64,000 nucleotides of DNA from Gordonia sp. (in: high G+C Gram-positive bacteria) (GCF_020438995.1 NZ_JAGQTN010000089.1:23802-87801), one strand, 5' to 3'. Positions 19,525 to 29,003 are shown, counted from the stretch's first letter. Numbers and translations: made by a program. The notes: generated from the letters alone by a model not told the origin.

Positions 19525-20786
19525 GCGCCGAGTTTCAGGCACCACGAGGTATCCCGGACTACTTTCCGCCCGCCTCGGCGGATTTCCGTCGCGTCCGCGA
19601 CACGCTGGCCGACGCCGCCCGCCGTGCCGGGTACGGGCACATCGAACTGCCGATCTTCGAGGACACCGGACTGTTCGCGCGTGGCGTCGGTGAATCCACC
19701 GACGTGGTGAGCAAGGAGATGTACACCTTCGCCGACCGGGGCGAACGTTCGGTGACGCTGCGGCCCGAAGGCACGGCCGGGGTGATGCGTGCGGTCATCC
19801 AGCATGGCCTCGACCGCGGCCAGCTCCCGGTGAAACTCTGTTACGCCGGTCCGTTCTTCCGCTACGAGAAGCCGCAGGAGGGCCGCTACCGGCAGCTGCA
19901 GCAGGTGGGTGTGGAGGCCATCGGTGTCGACGATCCGGCGCTCGACGCCGAGGTCATCGCCATCGCCGACGAAGGCTACCGGCGCCTGGGCCTGTCCGGC
20001 TTCCGGCTGGAGATCACCTCGCTCGGCGACGACGAATCGCGACCCCGCTACCGGGAGGCGTTGCAGCAGTTCCTGTTCGGGCTCGACCTCGATGAATCGA
20101 CCCGCAAACGCGCCGAGATCAATCCGCTGCGGGTACTCGACGACAAGCGTCCCGAGATCAAGGCGGCCACCGCCGACGCGCCACTGCTCATCGACTACCT
20201 CAGCGACGCGGCACGCGAACACTTCGATACTGTCCTCGGGCATCTGAACCGTCTCGGCGTGCCGTACGAGATCAATCCGCGCCTGGTCCGGGGCCTGGAC
20301 TACTACACCAAGACCACGTTCGAGTTCGTCCATGACGGTCTCGGCGCCCAGTCCGGCATCGGCGGCGGTGGCCGCTATGACGGCCTGATGCGGCAGATCG
20401 GTGGCAAGCAGGACCTGTCGGGTATCGGTTTCGGTATCGGCGTGGACCGCACCATGCTCGCGATGCGGGCCGAGGGCGTCGCCGATGCCGAGGCCGCCCG
20501 CTGTCAGGTGTTCGGAGTCCCGATGGGTGGGGCGGCCAAAGCCGAGCTGGTCGCGCTGGCCGGCCGTCTGCGTGCGGCCGGCGTCAGCGTCGACCTGGCT
20601 TACGGCGATCGTGGCCTCAAAGGCGCGATGAAGGCCGCCGACCGCTCAGGTGCGCGGCTCGCGCTGGTGCTCGGTGATCGTGAGATCGCCGACGGTGCCA
20701 TCGAGGTCAAGGACCTGTCGAACGGCGAGCAGCGCAAGGTGTTGCTGGATGCTGTGCTCGACGAAGTGATCAGCACCCTGGGCTGA
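19521..20786 (+). CDS. hisS: Histidyl-tRNA synthetase
   Basis: Class II synthetase charging tRNA-His. The 421-residue protein has [13 protein letters not shown] near the start, motif 2 ([20 protein letters not shown]), the histidine motifs [15 protein letters not shown] and [10 protein letters not shown], and motif 3 ([13 protein letters not shown]). A C-terminal anticodon-binding domain follows. The GTG start overlaps the stop of the upstream hydrolase by four bases. Confidence 0.96.
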   Translation: MSAEFQAPRGIPDYFPPASADFRRVRDTLADAARRAGYGHIELPIFEDTGLFARGVGESTDVVSKEMYTFADRGERSVTLRPEGTAGVMRAVIQHGLDRGQLPVKLCYAGPFFRYEKPQEGRYRQLQQVGVEAIGVDDPALDAEVIAIADEGYRRLGLSGFRLEITSLGDDESRPRYREALQQFLFGLDLDESTRKRAEINPLRVLDDKRPEIKAATADAPLLIDYLSDAAREHFDTVLGHLNRLGVPYEINPRLVRGLDYYTKTTFEFVHDGLGAQSGIGGGGRYDGLMRQIGGKQDLSGIGFGIGVDRTMLAMRAEGVADAEAARCQVFGVPMGGAAKAELVALAGRLRAAGVSVDLAYGDRGLKGAMKAADRSGARLALVLGDREIADGAIEVKDLSNGEQRKVLLDAVLDEVISTLG

Positions 20787-20897
20787 AGTTTCGCGGCGGC
20801 GGCCGCAGGTCGCGGCGTCCCCCGGAATGGGCACACGCCGACTGAACACAGTGTCGTCGCAGCCTTGCGGCGTACAGTCTGGTGGGTCCACCCGTGC

Positions 20898-20909
20898 TGG
20901 GTGCACCCA
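20898..20909 (+). promoter_or_regulatory. Palindrome upstream of the universal stress protein
   Basis: TGGGTGCACCCA is a perfect 12-bp palindrome 25 bp before the start codon. A weaker GGTGG-GT-CCACC repeat lies at 20881-20892. A regulator-binding site is plausible; it does not match the DosR consensus. Confidence 0.35.
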
Positions 20910-20934
20910 ACCGAATCCACAAGCAAAGGGGCTG

Positions 20935-21810
20935 ATGGTGACGACGAACAATGCACCGATCGCGGTGGCGGTCGACGGGTCCGACGAGGCGCTGGCAGCG
21001 GTGCGCTGGGCGGCGGCCGAGGCGGTCCGTGCGCATGCTGCGCTGACGATCGTGTCGGTGGTGGCACCGTTCACGGCGCCGATCGGCCAGAACGTCGAGG
21101 GCTGGGTCGAGGCCGAACAGTACGTCGAGGCGCGGCGCGATCTGGCGCAGGGAGCGGTCGACGTCGCTCTCGACCTGGCTGTGGAACTGGCACCGGGCGT
21201 GTCGATCGACGGTGAGGTGATCGACGGCAAACCCACCCTCGTGCTGCGGGAACTATCCAGCCGCGTCCGCATGATCGTGGTCGGTCGCCGCGGGCTGGGC
21301 GGTGTCGCCGGCCTGCTCCTGGGATCGGTCAGCAGCGACATCGCCGCACACGGCAATTGCCCGGTGGCCGTCGTCGGACCGCAGGCTCCCGAGTCCGGCC
21401 CTGTCGTTGTCGGTGTCGACGGTTCGCCGATATCGACCGAGGCCGTCACGCACGCCTTCCAGGCGGCCGACACCAGAGGAACAACGCTGGTTGCCGTGCA
21501 CAGCTATGGCGGATTCGCCGGTGGTGCCTTCTACGGGCAGGGTGAGGAAGCCCTGCGTCGGCTCAACGACGAGGCCGCCGCATCACTGGGCTCGCAGCTC
21601 GCCGGCCACAGCGAGGACTATCCCGACGTCGAGGTCGAGTCGGCGATCGTCGCCGGTGACGCGGCACCGGCCATCGTCGGTGCGGCCGGCGATGCCCAAC
21701 TGATCGTCGTCGGCAGCCGAGGCCGAGGGGGCTTCCGGGGCCTGCTGCTGGGTTCGACCGGACAGGCCGTACTGCAGGTGGCGCCGTGCCCGGTGCTGGT
21801 CGTGCACTAG
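20935..21810 (+). CDS. Tandem-domain universal stress protein
   Basis: A 291-residue protein with two UspA domains. The first runs from about residue 7 (IAVAVDGSDEALAAVRWAA) to VVGRRGLGGVAGLLLGSVSS. The second runs from about 158 (VVVGVDGSPISTEAVTHAF) to VVGSRGRGGFRGLLLGSTGQ. Each carries the ATP-binding G-2x-G-9x-G-(S/T) pattern, so both probably bind ATP. Such tandem proteins are common in actinobacteria under hypoxia and stationary phase. AAGGGG lies just upstream of the ATG. Its stop overlaps that of the convergent LLM gene. Confidence 0.92.
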   Translation: MVTTNNAPIAVAVDGSDEALAAVRWAAAEAVRAHAALTIVSVVAPFTAPIGQNVEGWVEAEQYVEARRDLAQGAVDVALDLAVELAPGVSIDGEVIDGKPTLVLRELSSRVRMIVVGRRGLGGVAGLLLGSVSSDIAAHGNCPVAVVGPQAPESGPVVVGVDGSPISTEAVTHAFQAADTRGTTLVAVHSYGGFAGGAFYGQGEEALRRLNDEAAASLGSQLAGHSEDYPDVEVESAIVAGDAAPAIVGAAGDAQLIVVGSRGRGGFRGLLLGSTGQAVLQVAPCPVLVVH

Positions 21811-22688
21811 AGCACGCCCGGCACCTGCCATCTCGGCAGCACCTCCGCCAGCGTGGCCTCGAATGTTTCCATCGAGGCCACGTGTGGCCGGCTGGTCCGG
21901 GGCCAGGGAATGACGACATCGGTGAAACCGAGTCCTGCGGCTCGCCCGATCAGATCGTCGAGCGCCCCCGCACTCGTGAGGGGGTCGTGCGGCGCCCAGG
22001 TCAGGCTGAGATAGCGGGGAAACCGGTCGCCTCCGGGCCGGCCGGTGAGGGTGTCGTCGAGGATGCGCACACTGCGTGCAACTCCGGCGAACCAGTCCTC
22101 GATGTTGCCCGCCTGGGTTCCGGTGGTGATCCAGCCATCGCCGTGACGGGCGGCGAACCGCACAGAGCGCGGCCCGTTTCCGGCCAGTAGCAACGGAATC
22201 CGCTCCCGGACCGATCCGCCGGCCAGCCGCATGTCGATGGCACTGTAGTACTCGCCGGCGAACGTCACGTGGTCATCGGTGAGCGCGAGATCGAGCAGCC
22301 GCACGAACTCCTGGAACCGGTCGACCCGCTCGCGGGCGGTCACCGGCGGCTGACCGAGGATCAGGTCGTCGGGAGTACCGCCCGCGCCGAGGCCTATCAG
22401 CAGCCGATCACCCGCGATGTCCAGGAGGGTCTGCAACTCCCGCGCCAACGGCACCGGATGGCGGAAGTTGGGAGATATCACGAAGGCGCCCAACGGGATT
22501 CGGTTGGTCACCAGTGACGCAGCGGTCAGTGTCGGGATACACGAGAACCAGCGGTTGTCCGGCAGCGAACCCCACACCAGGTGATCGAACGTCCATGCGT
22601 GATCGAAACCCATCTCCTCGGCACGCCGCCACTCGTGCTGCGCCTGCTGCCACGGATGGTCGGGGATGATGTACACACCGATGCGCAT
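21807..22688 (-). CDS. LLM-class flavin/F420-dependent oxidoreductase
   Basis: A 293-residue luciferase-like TIM-barrel oxidoreductase. Features are MRIGVYIIPDHPWQQAQHEW, AEEMGFDHAWTFDHL, ALQTLLDIAGDRLLIGLGAGG-type and IPLLLAGNGPRSVRFAARHGDGWIT-type blocks. The last blocks bind the flavin or deazaflavin phosphate. The ATG at 22688 is taken because the family begins at MRIG; upstream in-frame residues look random. It is the only gene in its unit. Cofactor (F420 or FMN) and substrate cannot be fixed from sequence. Confidence 0.86.
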   Translation of the reverse strand: MRIGVYIIPDHPWQQAQHEWRRAEEMGFDHAWTFDHLVWGSLPDNRWFSCIPTLTAASLVTNRIPLGAFVISPNFRHPVPLARELQTLLDIAGDRLLIGLGAGGTPDDLILGQPPVTARERVDRFQEFVRLLDLALTDDHVTFAGEYYSAIDMRLAGGSVRERIPLLLAGNGPRSVRFAARHGDGWITTGTQAGNIEDWFAGVARSVRILDDTLTGRPGGDRFPRYLSLTWAPHDPLTSAGALDDLIGRAAGLGFTDVVIPWPRTSRPHVASMETFEATLAEVLPRWQVPGVL

Positions 22689-22797
22689 GGTTCGAGGGTA
22701 TCGGGCCCGGTCGCGCGGTTGAGGACAGAGACTGACCTGTTTGGCATGAATACTTGAGCTTGCCACTAAGAACAATCACGACATAGGGGAGTGTGCG

Positions 22798-23235
22798 ATG
22801 GGCCTGGAGATTCAGGTGACCTTTGATTGCGCCGATCCGGCTGCGCTCGCCGGATTCTGGGCGCAGGTCCTGCACTACGAGGTGCAGGGACCGCCGCCCG
22901 GATTCGCCACCTGGGATGCGGCTCTCGACGCGTTCGGTGTGCCGCCCGAGCACCGCAACAGCCGATCAGCGGTCGTCGACCCCGCGGGGGCCGGTCCGCG
23001 GATCTTCTTCCAGCGGGTTCCGGAGGGCAAGAGCGCCAAGAATCGCGTGCATCTGGATGTGCGGGCGGCACCGGGCCTGACCGGCGGCGACAGGATGGCC
23101 GCGCTCGAGGCGGAGGCCCTGCGGTTGATCGAGCTCGGCGCCCGCAGGCTCGAACGGTTCGAGCCGGCTCCGCCGATGGAGACCGGTTTCATCGTGATGG
23201 CCGATCCGGAGGGCAACGAGTTCTGCCTGGATTGA
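22798..23235 (+). CDS. VOC-superfamily (glyoxalase-like) protein
   Basis: A 145-residue protein with the paired beta-alpha-beta units of the vicinal oxygen chelate fold: DCADPAALAGFWAQVLHYEV at the start, FFQRVPEGKSAKNRVHLDV in the middle, and FIVMADPEGNEFCLD at the end. The final Glu and the His of NRVHLDV match metal-ligand positions. AGGGGAG precedes the ATG. It is divergent from the LLM gene and convergent with the TetR gene. The reaction is unknown. Confidence 0.82.
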   Translation: MGLEIQVTFDCADPAALAGFWAQVLHYEVQGPPPGFATWDAALDAFGVPPEHRNSRSAVVDPAGAGPRIFFQRVPEGKSAKNRVHLDVRAAPGLTGGDRMAALEAEALRLIELGARRLERFEPAPPMETGFIVMADPEGNEFCLD

Positions 23236-23249
23236 GCGTGTTCTCGCCG

Positions 23250-23852
23250 CTATCTGTGAACCCGGGCGGGTGGGCACACCCAACGGCTGATGAACTCGCG
23301 CAGTTCGTCGTCGGAACGCGGTGGTGATGTCGGGTATTGCAGCAGGCTCAGGAATACCCGCATCACCAGCTCGGCCAGACCGGCCATGGCCTCGTCGTCA
23401 TAGCCGTTCTCGGCCCACTCCACCGGCAGCCGGCCCAGCATCTGCGCGCCGAGGGAGATGCCGCTTTCCGACGTCGCCTCACGGGTGAACAGTTCGGTCT
23501 GCCCGGCCCGTAGCAACAGGCCCATCGACGGTTCGTCCGGTAACCGGTTGAGGCAGTACAGGATTGTCTCGACGATGGCGCCGTCGACGGTGGTGACGTG
23601 CGCCAGGTCCCGGCGCATCCCGTCGAGGAAGTCCGCGGCACCGGCCTGGGCCACGGCCGCGAGCATGTCGTTGACCGACGAGAAGTAGCGGTAGACGGTC
23701 TGCCGGGTGACGCCGAGTTCGTTCGCCACATCGGCGAGGGTGGTCTTGTTGACCCCGTGCTTCTCGACCGACGCGATCGCGGCGTTGAGAATGCGGGTGC
23801 GGGCCTCCTCGGAATCGGACGGTAGGTTGCCCTGCCAACCGCGAGTTCTCAT
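23250..23852 (-). CDS. TetR-family repressor
   Basis: A 200-residue TetR regulator. The N-terminal HTH reads RILNAAIASVEKHGVNKTTL, then LADVANELGVTRQTVYRYFS. The C-terminal ligand-binding half is helical and unassigned. It is the last gene of a minus-strand run after the FAD monooxygenase (25183) and the membrane protein (23865), 12 nt behind the latter. The large dyad at 26752-26791 in front of that run is the obvious candidate operator. Confidence 0.88.
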   Translation of the reverse strand: MRTRGWQGNLPSDSEEARTRILNAAIASVEKHGVNKTTLADVANELGVTRQTVYRYFSSVNDMLAAVAQAGAADFLDGMRRDLAHVTTVDGAIVETILYCLNRLPDEPSMGLLLRAGQTELFTREATSESGISLGAQMLGRLPVEWAENGYDDEAMAGLAELVMRVFLSLLQYPTSPPRSDDELREFISRWVCPPARVHR

Positions 23853-23864
23853 TCGCCCATACTT

Positions 23865-25094
23865 TCACACCTGTTCGACTGGCTGCCGGGCACCTGAGTC
23901 GCCGGCGGTCGCGGTCTGCTCCGGCGTGGCCCGATCGCGGCCGAGAGCCAGTGCGGCCAACAGACTTCCGGACGCGACCACCAGACAGGCGACGACGTAG
24001 GGGAGACTGCCGATCGGCGTGCCGTCGTCGGTGACCCCGTCGGTGGCGCCGAAATAGGCCGGTAGCGCGCTGATCCACAGCGCGGTGTGCACGCCCAGGA
24101 ACAGGAACGGGAACACGAGCAGGAACGGCCGCGCCGTGCGCGCGGGTGCCTGTGCTGCCGGTGCCGATCGCATCTTCCGCCATTGAGTACCGAGCAGGTA
24201 CAGACCGACCAGCCACAACGCGACGATCTCGATGCCCAGCACGATCGCCTGCCCGGTGAGGTTGGCACCCTCACCGCGACCGAACACCGACGCCGGGATT
24301 CCCATCAGCGGCATGCTGATCACGGCCACCACACCGGACACCACGATGCGCCATGCCAGCGACAGACCGCGCGGCGCGTTGCCGGCCAGCGTCGGGTTGG
24401 CGATGAGCCGGGCGCTGACGTAGGTGAGCACACCGAACGAGACGGACGCGAACAACCACACACTGTTCAGTGGGACCGAGGCGAGAAGCGGAACCGCGGC
24501 CGGGTTACCGAGATCGGCGGCGGTGTTGCCATAGAACGGATCATCCACATTCCAGGCCCACCACTTCAGTTGCGGCCCAAGTTGATCGAAGATCTCATAG
24601 AACACTTGGTACACGAATGCAACGGTCACCGCGCCCTTGAGTGCACCCTGCTTGGTGCCGTCGAAGAAGCCGAACGCCCGCACGATCTCATAGGCCACCT
24701 GGCTGAGCGCCGGGTAGAAGCACACGATGTACAGCGGCAGCCGGTCGTACATGAAATCGACCGTGAACACGTTGTGCGCGAACATGAATCCCATCGCGTC
24801 CTGCATCCCGAACCACTCGGGGAAGTACAGGGGCGGTTCGATCACGAACAGATATACCAGCGAACCGAGCCACAGCGCGAGGTTGGTGGGGTCATTGTCG
24901 CGGCGCAACCTGCGGATCGCGTGCACCAGCGCAAGGACTGCGCCGACGATGATCGTCACCTCGAGAACCGGCAGCGTCCAGTTCTCCAGGCCGAACGGAT
25001 TACGCAGCGCGGCAACCGGATTGGCGTCCTCGCAGATAAAGCCCAGATATCGGGTGATGACATACGCCGGGGTGTCCGGATCGCACACTGCCAT
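23865..25094 (-). CDS. Polytopic membrane protein of unknown function
   Basis: A 409-residue protein with about nine or ten hydrophobic segments, for example LPVLEVTIIVGAVLALVHAI, LYIVCFYPALSQVAYEIV, VVSGVVAVISMPLMGI and LLVFPFLFLGVHTALWI. Charged and aromatic motifs lie between them (RRDNDPTNLALWLG, EIFDQLGPQLKWWAWNVDDP). GAGGAGC precedes the ATG. It sits between a FAD monooxygenase and a TetR gene on the same strand, so a role with that enzyme is likely. The topology is reminiscent of AveC-like (spirocyclase) membrane proteins, but I cannot confirm that family. Confidence 0.75.
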   Translation of the reverse strand: MAVCDPDTPAYVITRYLGFICEDANPVAALRNPFGLENWTLPVLEVTIIVGAVLALVHAIRRLRRDNDPTNLALWLGSLVYLFVIEPPLYFPEWFGMQDAMGFMFAHNVFTVDFMYDRLPLYIVCFYPALSQVAYEIVRAFGFFDGTKQGALKGAVTVAFVYQVFYEIFDQLGPQLKWWAWNVDDPFYGNTAADLGNPAAVPLLASVPLNSVWLFASVSFGVLTYVSARLIANPTLAGNAPRGLSLAWRIVVSGVVAVISMPLMGIPASVFGRGEGANLTGQAIVLGIEIVALWLVGLYLLGTQWRKMRSAPAAQAPARTARPFLLVFPFLFLGVHTALWISALPAYFGATDGVTDDGTPIGSLPYVVACLVVASGSLLAALALGRDRATPEQTATAGDSGARQPVEQV

Positions 25095-25182
25095 GAAAGT
25101 GCTCCTCGATGGTGAACGAAATGTGGGTCGGTCCGGGCCTGCCGCAGTGCCGGAGACGGCAGGCCCGACACGTGTTCGGTAC

Positions 25183-26733
25183 TCAGACCACCGGCGAGGC
25201 TTCGGGTGTCGCAGACGTCTTGGCAGGCCGTTCGATCACCGTCGCCGGACCACCCGGGTGCGGCTCGAAGTCACGGTAGATCTGCGATGGCGGGTCGAGC
25301 GTCTGATCGAATCCGATCGGCAGCTTGTTACGCCTGAACGCCTTCTTGACGGCGAACTTGGCCATGCCCGCCAGGAACTTCGGGTCGCGCACCATCTCGG
25401 TCACCGACTCGTCGAGGTTGAACACCGCGGTGAAATGGGCTTCGAGGTACTTGTCCTCGCGGGTGGCCGCCGACAGCAGGTTGAAGAACGGCCAGCTCAG
25501 TCGTTGGGTGAGACGTTGCTGCCAGGCCGGGGCGATATCGGTGCCGGTGGCGTTGGCGAAGCCACGGTCGCGGGCCAGCGCCAGCGTCCAGATGTCGTCG
25601 AGCAGCTTGGACTGTTCGGCGAAGTAGCTGCGGTAGAAGCCGGGCTCGATGGCGGAGGTCTGCTTGCTCAGCATCTCGCCGAGTAGCACCGAGCACTTGC
25701 CGGCCGAACTCATGCCTTGCGCGTAGAACGGGTTGAAACCGCAGATGGCGTCGCCGATGACCAGCAGGCCGACGGGCGGGTTGTCGAGCTTGTCGTAGCG
25801 CCGCCGCATGTTGCCGGTCGATTTGGTGACGAACACTTTCGACAGCGGAGTGCAGCGTTCGACGGCGCGGGCGAAGGCGGGGGCGCGTAGTCGTCGCGCG
25901 GTCTCGATGAACTCGTCTTCCTTGCGCGGCATGGGATGTCCCCACGAACCCATGGTCACCAGCACCCGGTCGCCTTCGATGGGGAAGATCTGGCTGATGA
26001 ACTCGTGCTCGACCGGGTGCGGGCCGGTCTCACCGGACGGCATGATCGACATGTGGTGCCACCACCAGTCGTCGGGGCGCTCGGCAGGCTTCTGGAACCA
26101 CTGCGTGGTGTAGGTGCAGCCCGCGTCGAGTGACTGGATGGGTGGCGCCGGCCAGCCGGCCTTCTCCAGCCAGGCCGACACGGCCGACCCACGGCCGAGC
26201 GTGTCGATGACCAGGTCTGCCTCGATCAGCCGTTTGCCGGGGCCCTCGGCGCCGCCGCTGAGCCACACACCGGTCACCGCACCGCCCGGCTTGCCACCGT
26301 TGACCGTCTCCAGGCCGGTGACGTTGACACCTTCGTGGACGGTGATGTTGGCGACGTCGGCGAGCTTGTTGCGCAGCACCCGTTCGATGAGCAGCCGCGA
26401 TGCGTACACCATGCTCATCGTCGATTCCGCGCGTGGAATCCAGCCCGCGCCTTCGCAGTGTGCCGCGGAGACCGACGGCATCAGGTGCATGCCACCGGCC
26501 TCGATGAGGTCGTCCTCGTAGCCGGGGAAGAGCGTGTCCATCGCGCGGCGGCCCGAGTTGAGCAGGAAGTGCGGGTGCTTGCTCTGCGGCACGCCGCGCC
26601 GGTGCTCCATGTTGTCGGCGATGACGTCGCGTTCGAGGACGACCACCTCATCGAAGTAGGGCGCGACGGCTCCCGCCGCGCACATACCGGCGATGCTTCC
26701 GCCGAGCACTACCGCCTTCTTACCCAGGCTCAT
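25183..26733 (-). CDS. FAD-dependent monooxygenase / geranylgeranyl-reductase-like oxidoreductase
   Basis: A 516-residue flavoprotein. Near the N-terminus it has VVLGGSIAGMCAAGAVAP, a dinucleotide-binding motif (GGSIAG), then VVVLERD. Further on are ASRLLIERVLRNKL and VIDTLGRGSAVSAWL, and GLLVIGDAICGFNPFYAQGM, the FAD ribityl-binding GD motif. This places it in the PHBH/geranylgeranyl-reductase group acting on hydrophobic substrates. ATG 26733 is chosen because AAGGTGG lies just upstream; an ATG seven codons earlier lacks it. It is the first gene of the operon with 23865 and 23250. Confidence 0.86.
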   Translation of the reverse strand: MSLGKKAVVLGGSIAGMCAAGAVAPYFDEVVVLERDVIADNMEHRRGVPQSKHPHFLLNSGRRAMDTLFPGYEDDLIEAGGMHLMPSVSAAHCEGAGWIPRAESTMSMVYASRLLIERVLRNKLADVANITVHEGVNVTGLETVNGGKPGGAVTGVWLSGGAEGPGKRLIEADLVIDTLGRGSAVSAWLEKAGWPAPPIQSLDAGCTYTTQWFQKPAERPDDWWWHHMSIMPSGETGPHPVEHEFISQIFPIEGDRVLVTMGSWGHPMPRKEDEFIETARRLRAPAFARAVERCTPLSKVFVTKSTGNMRRRYDKLDNPPVGLLVIGDAICGFNPFYAQGMSSAGKCSVLLGEMLSKQTSAIEPGFYRSYFAEQSKLLDDIWTLALARDRGFANATGTDIAPAWQQRLTQRLSWPFFNLLSAATREDKYLEAHFTAVFNLDESVTEMVRDPKFLAGMAKFAVKKAFRRNKLPIGFDQTLDPPSQIYRDFEPHPGGPATVIERPAKTSATPEASPVV

Positions 26734-26751
26734 CTGCCCACCTTTCCCGGT

Positions 26752-26791
26752 CATACGGTCATACGTTCAGTGAATGATGTATGACCGTATG
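26752..26791 (-). promoter_or_regulatory. 13-bp inverted repeat operator of the FAD monooxygenase operon
   Basis: CATACGGTCATAC (26752-26764) and GTATGACCGTATG (26779-26791) are perfect inverted copies separated by 14 bases, and the left arm itself contains CATACG twice. The repeat ends 19 bp before the monooxygenase start, over its likely promoter. Binding by the operon's own TetR protein is the simplest reading. Confidence 0.65.
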
Positions 26792-26844
26792 CTGTGAGGG
26801 CCATCACGTCAAGCAGCCGGGGTTGATCGCCGTCGCACAACAGG

Positions 26845-26878
26845 ACAGGCCCCCGAGAATCGATTCCCGGGGGCCTGT
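26845..26878 (-). terminator. Hairpin terminator after the PPOX-family gene
   Basis: ACAGGCCCCCG (26845-26855) pairs with 26868-26878; after one mismatch the stem continues for a few more pairs. It lies 22 bases past the stop of the upstream minus-strand gene. Confidence 0.75.
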
Positions 26879-26900
26879 AGACGTGTCGGTGTGGCCGGTC

Positions 26901-27356
26901 TCAGATCAGCTTGCGGTGATCCCAGGACCGGACTCGACGTGGCTCGACGATGACCACGACCCGTTTGGTCATCATGAACTCGACAGCTGGTTTCGTCTCC
27001 TCGGTGTAGGGAGCCTGGTAACGCTCGAACACGCTGATCGCCGCCGGCCAGTATTCAGGTCCGTCGGGATACACGATGCGCGCCGTCCCGTCGATCGCCA
27101 CCCCGCGCAACTGGTCATAGGTGTCGCCGGCCTCCACGCTGAAACTCAGTCTGGGGTCGCGCAGCAGATTGACCGCCTTCTGGGATTTGATCTTGGTTTC
27201 GAAACAGACCTTGCCGTCGATGAACCCATACCACATCGCCACCTGATGGGGGAATCCATTGGGGCCGTTCGTCGCCAGCGTCGCCGTCCGTCCTTCCTGC
27301 AAGAACTGCTCGACCTCATCGTCGGTCATGACGACTTGCGCTCGCTGATTGGCCAT
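26901..27356 (-). CDS. PPOX-class (F420/FMN split-barrel) oxidoreductase
   Basis: A 151-residue split-barrel protein of the pyridoxamine-phosphate-oxidase superfamily. It shows MTDDEVEQFLQEGRTATLAT, GFPHQVAMWYGFIDGKVCFE, KSQKAVNLLRDPRLSFSVE and LRGVAIDGTARIV. This order is typical of the actinobacterial FDOR-B group, many of which use F420. It is monocistronic, with its own terminator. The substrate is unknown. Confidence 0.85.
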   Translation of the reverse strand: MANQRAQVVMTDDEVEQFLQEGRTATLATNGPNGFPHQVAMWYGFIDGKVCFETKIKSQKAVNLLRDPRLSFSVEAGDTYDQLRGVAIDGTARIVYPDGPEYWPAAISVFERYQAPYTEETKPAVEFMMTKRVVVIVEPRRVRSWDHRKLI

Positions 27357-27428
27357 CGGGGCCCCTTCCTGGGATGCCGGCCTCCGGGTGTAGTCCGGGG
27401 GTTCGCCCCACTGTACGACCCTGCCCGG

Positions 27429-28241
27429 TCAGATCAGGTAGTGCAGGTTGGCCACCACCCGCCCACCGAGTTCCTCGTCGCCTTCGACGGTGACCGACGC
27501 CGGATCGGCGGTGGTGCGCGCACCGATCAGCCGGGCGTAGTCGGCGATGTCCACATGGATCACGACGTCCGCATCGCCGTCGAGCATAGGCACCACAGCG
27601 GCGCGTTCGCCCACCGATACATGCACCCGTGCGGGCGCGATGCCGGTGAAGTCGATGGTTACCGCGCTGCCGGTGGGCGCCTGCGCGCGTTTGCCGATCA
27701 CGAACGGTAGCGACGCAGCCATCTCATCCCGGGTAACTCCCGCGGGTGCCGGATTCTCCGGGGCGCCCAGCCCCAGCGAGTCACGGACATCCACCTCGTG
27801 AATCCAGCAGTCGAACACGCGGATGCGCATGAACCGGCCGTGCGAATCCTTCCCCGCGGGAGTGAATCCTTCAGCATTCCAGTCTGATTCGCTCATCGCG
27901 CGCAGCACATCGGCGCGCAGGCCCGTCACCTCCCGCAGGTCCGTCATCAATTCGTCGCGGGTGCGGGTCCGGTAGTGGTCGAGCCAGTTCTCGTTCAGTT
28001 CACCGATCGGGTTGCGCACGTAGTCGAGCTCGCCGACGGCCCGGACCGGCTCGACCGTCCGTCCGGTCAACGACCACTCCGTCCCGGCGATATGCGCGAA
28101 CACGTCGGCCACCGTCCACCCGGCCAGGATCGACGGCGAACCCCACTGGTCGTCGTCGAGCCCGTCGGCGAGGTCGATGAGCGTCGCCCACTGCGCCCCC
28201 AGTGCGTCGACGGTCGGCTCATAGGGAACTTGCGTGACCAT
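27429..28241 (-). CDS. Maleylpyruvate-isomerase-family, mycothiol-dependent-type enzyme
   Basis: A 270-residue DinB-fold protein of the actinobacterial group whose named member is mycothiol-dependent maleylpyruvate isomerase. It shows LADGLDDDQWGSPSILAGWT, VADVFAHIAGTEW with the first metal His, and RIRVFDCWIHEVDVRDSLG with the second His. A C-terminal SCP2-like domain ends in EGDEELGGRVVANL. No gentisate genes are near, so the name describes the family, not the reaction. Confidence 0.82.
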   Translation of the reverse strand: MVTQVPYEPTVDALGAQWATLIDLADGLDDDQWGSPSILAGWTVADVFAHIAGTEWSLTGRTVEPVRAVGELDYVRNPIGELNENWLDHYRTRTRDELMTDLREVTGLRADVLRAMSESDWNAEGFTPAGKDSHGRFMRIRVFDCWIHEVDVRDSLGLGAPENPAPAGVTRDEMAASLPFVIGKRAQAPTGSAVTIDFTGIAPARVHVSVGERAAVVPMLDGDADVVIHVDIADYARLIGARTTADPASVTVEGDEELGGRVVANLHYLI

Positions 28242-28522
28242 GCGTTCTCCTCGGGGCTGGATCGGAGCGGACTGCGCCTGTACGTCGCCGCAGCCTTAGG
28301 CGAGGATATCGCCGCGTCCGCGGAGGACGTGCGGATTGTCGCTCGTCGCCCGGTTTCCGATCGACACCAGTGCTGCCGCGCGAATGACGCATCGTCCGGT
28401 CGCGGAGAAGCCGGCGGCCGAAGTGATCGGGTTCAACCATCGTTGGGTCGTCGAATGGGGAACAATCAGCTCGGGCTCGGCCATACTGGGACCAGTAGTG
28501 ACCGACACTGTCAGGAGGGGCC
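28242..28522. other. Intergenic region between divergent genes, 281 bp
   Basis: This lies between the minus-strand mycothiol-dependent-type gene and the plus-strand nitroreductase-like gene and should hold both promoters. AGGAGG at about 28513-28518 serves the latter. I see no convincing ORF, strong palindrome or RNA gene. Confidence 0.5.
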
Positions 28523-28954
28523 ATGGCCGAGGGCGACGACTGGAACACGCAGATCATCAACGAGTTCCGGACCAACGAGGGCCGGGTCGGCGGTGGGTTC
28601 GAGGGCGCACCGATGGTGCTTGTACACCACGTCGGCCGCAAATCGGGTAAGCGGTCCGTCACCCCGATGATGTACCTGCCCGACGACGCCGACCCCGACA
28701 CCGTGTACGTGTTCGCGTCCAAGGCCGGTGCCCCCACCAACCCCGCCTGGTACTACAACCTCACCACAGCGGGCCGTGGACATGCCGAGATCGGCACCGA
28801 GGAGTTCGACGTCACCGTCACCGAGATCACCGGCGCCGACCGTGACCGCATCTACGCCGAGCAGGCCCGCCGCTATCCGGGATTCGCCGAATACGCGGAG
28901 AAGACGGCGGGAATCCGCGTCATTCCGGTACTTGCGTTCCACCGCATCCGGTGA
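28523..28954 (+). CDS. Deazaflavin (F420)-dependent nitroreductase-family protein
   Basis: A 143-residue protein related to mycobacterial Ddn. Features are VLVHHVGRKSGKRSVTPMMY, where the basic GRKSGK loop contacts the F420 phosphate, then VFASKAGAPTNPAWYYNLTT and the closing RVIPVLAFHRIR. Length and motifs are typical. AGGAGG precedes the ATG. It may reduce quinones or other electrophiles with F420H2; the natural substrate is unknown. Confidence 0.9.
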   Translation: MAEGDDWNTQIINEFRTNEGRVGGGFEGAPMVLVHHVGRKSGKRSVTPMMYLPDDADPDTVYVFASKAGAPTNPAWYYNLTTAGRGHAEIGTEEFDVTVTEITGADRDRIYAEQARRYPGFAEYAEKTAGIRVIPVLAFHRIR

Positions 28955-29003
28955 CCGTCGCCTCATGAACGGGCTGCGATGAAGCAGTCAGGAACAGACT
29001 CTG

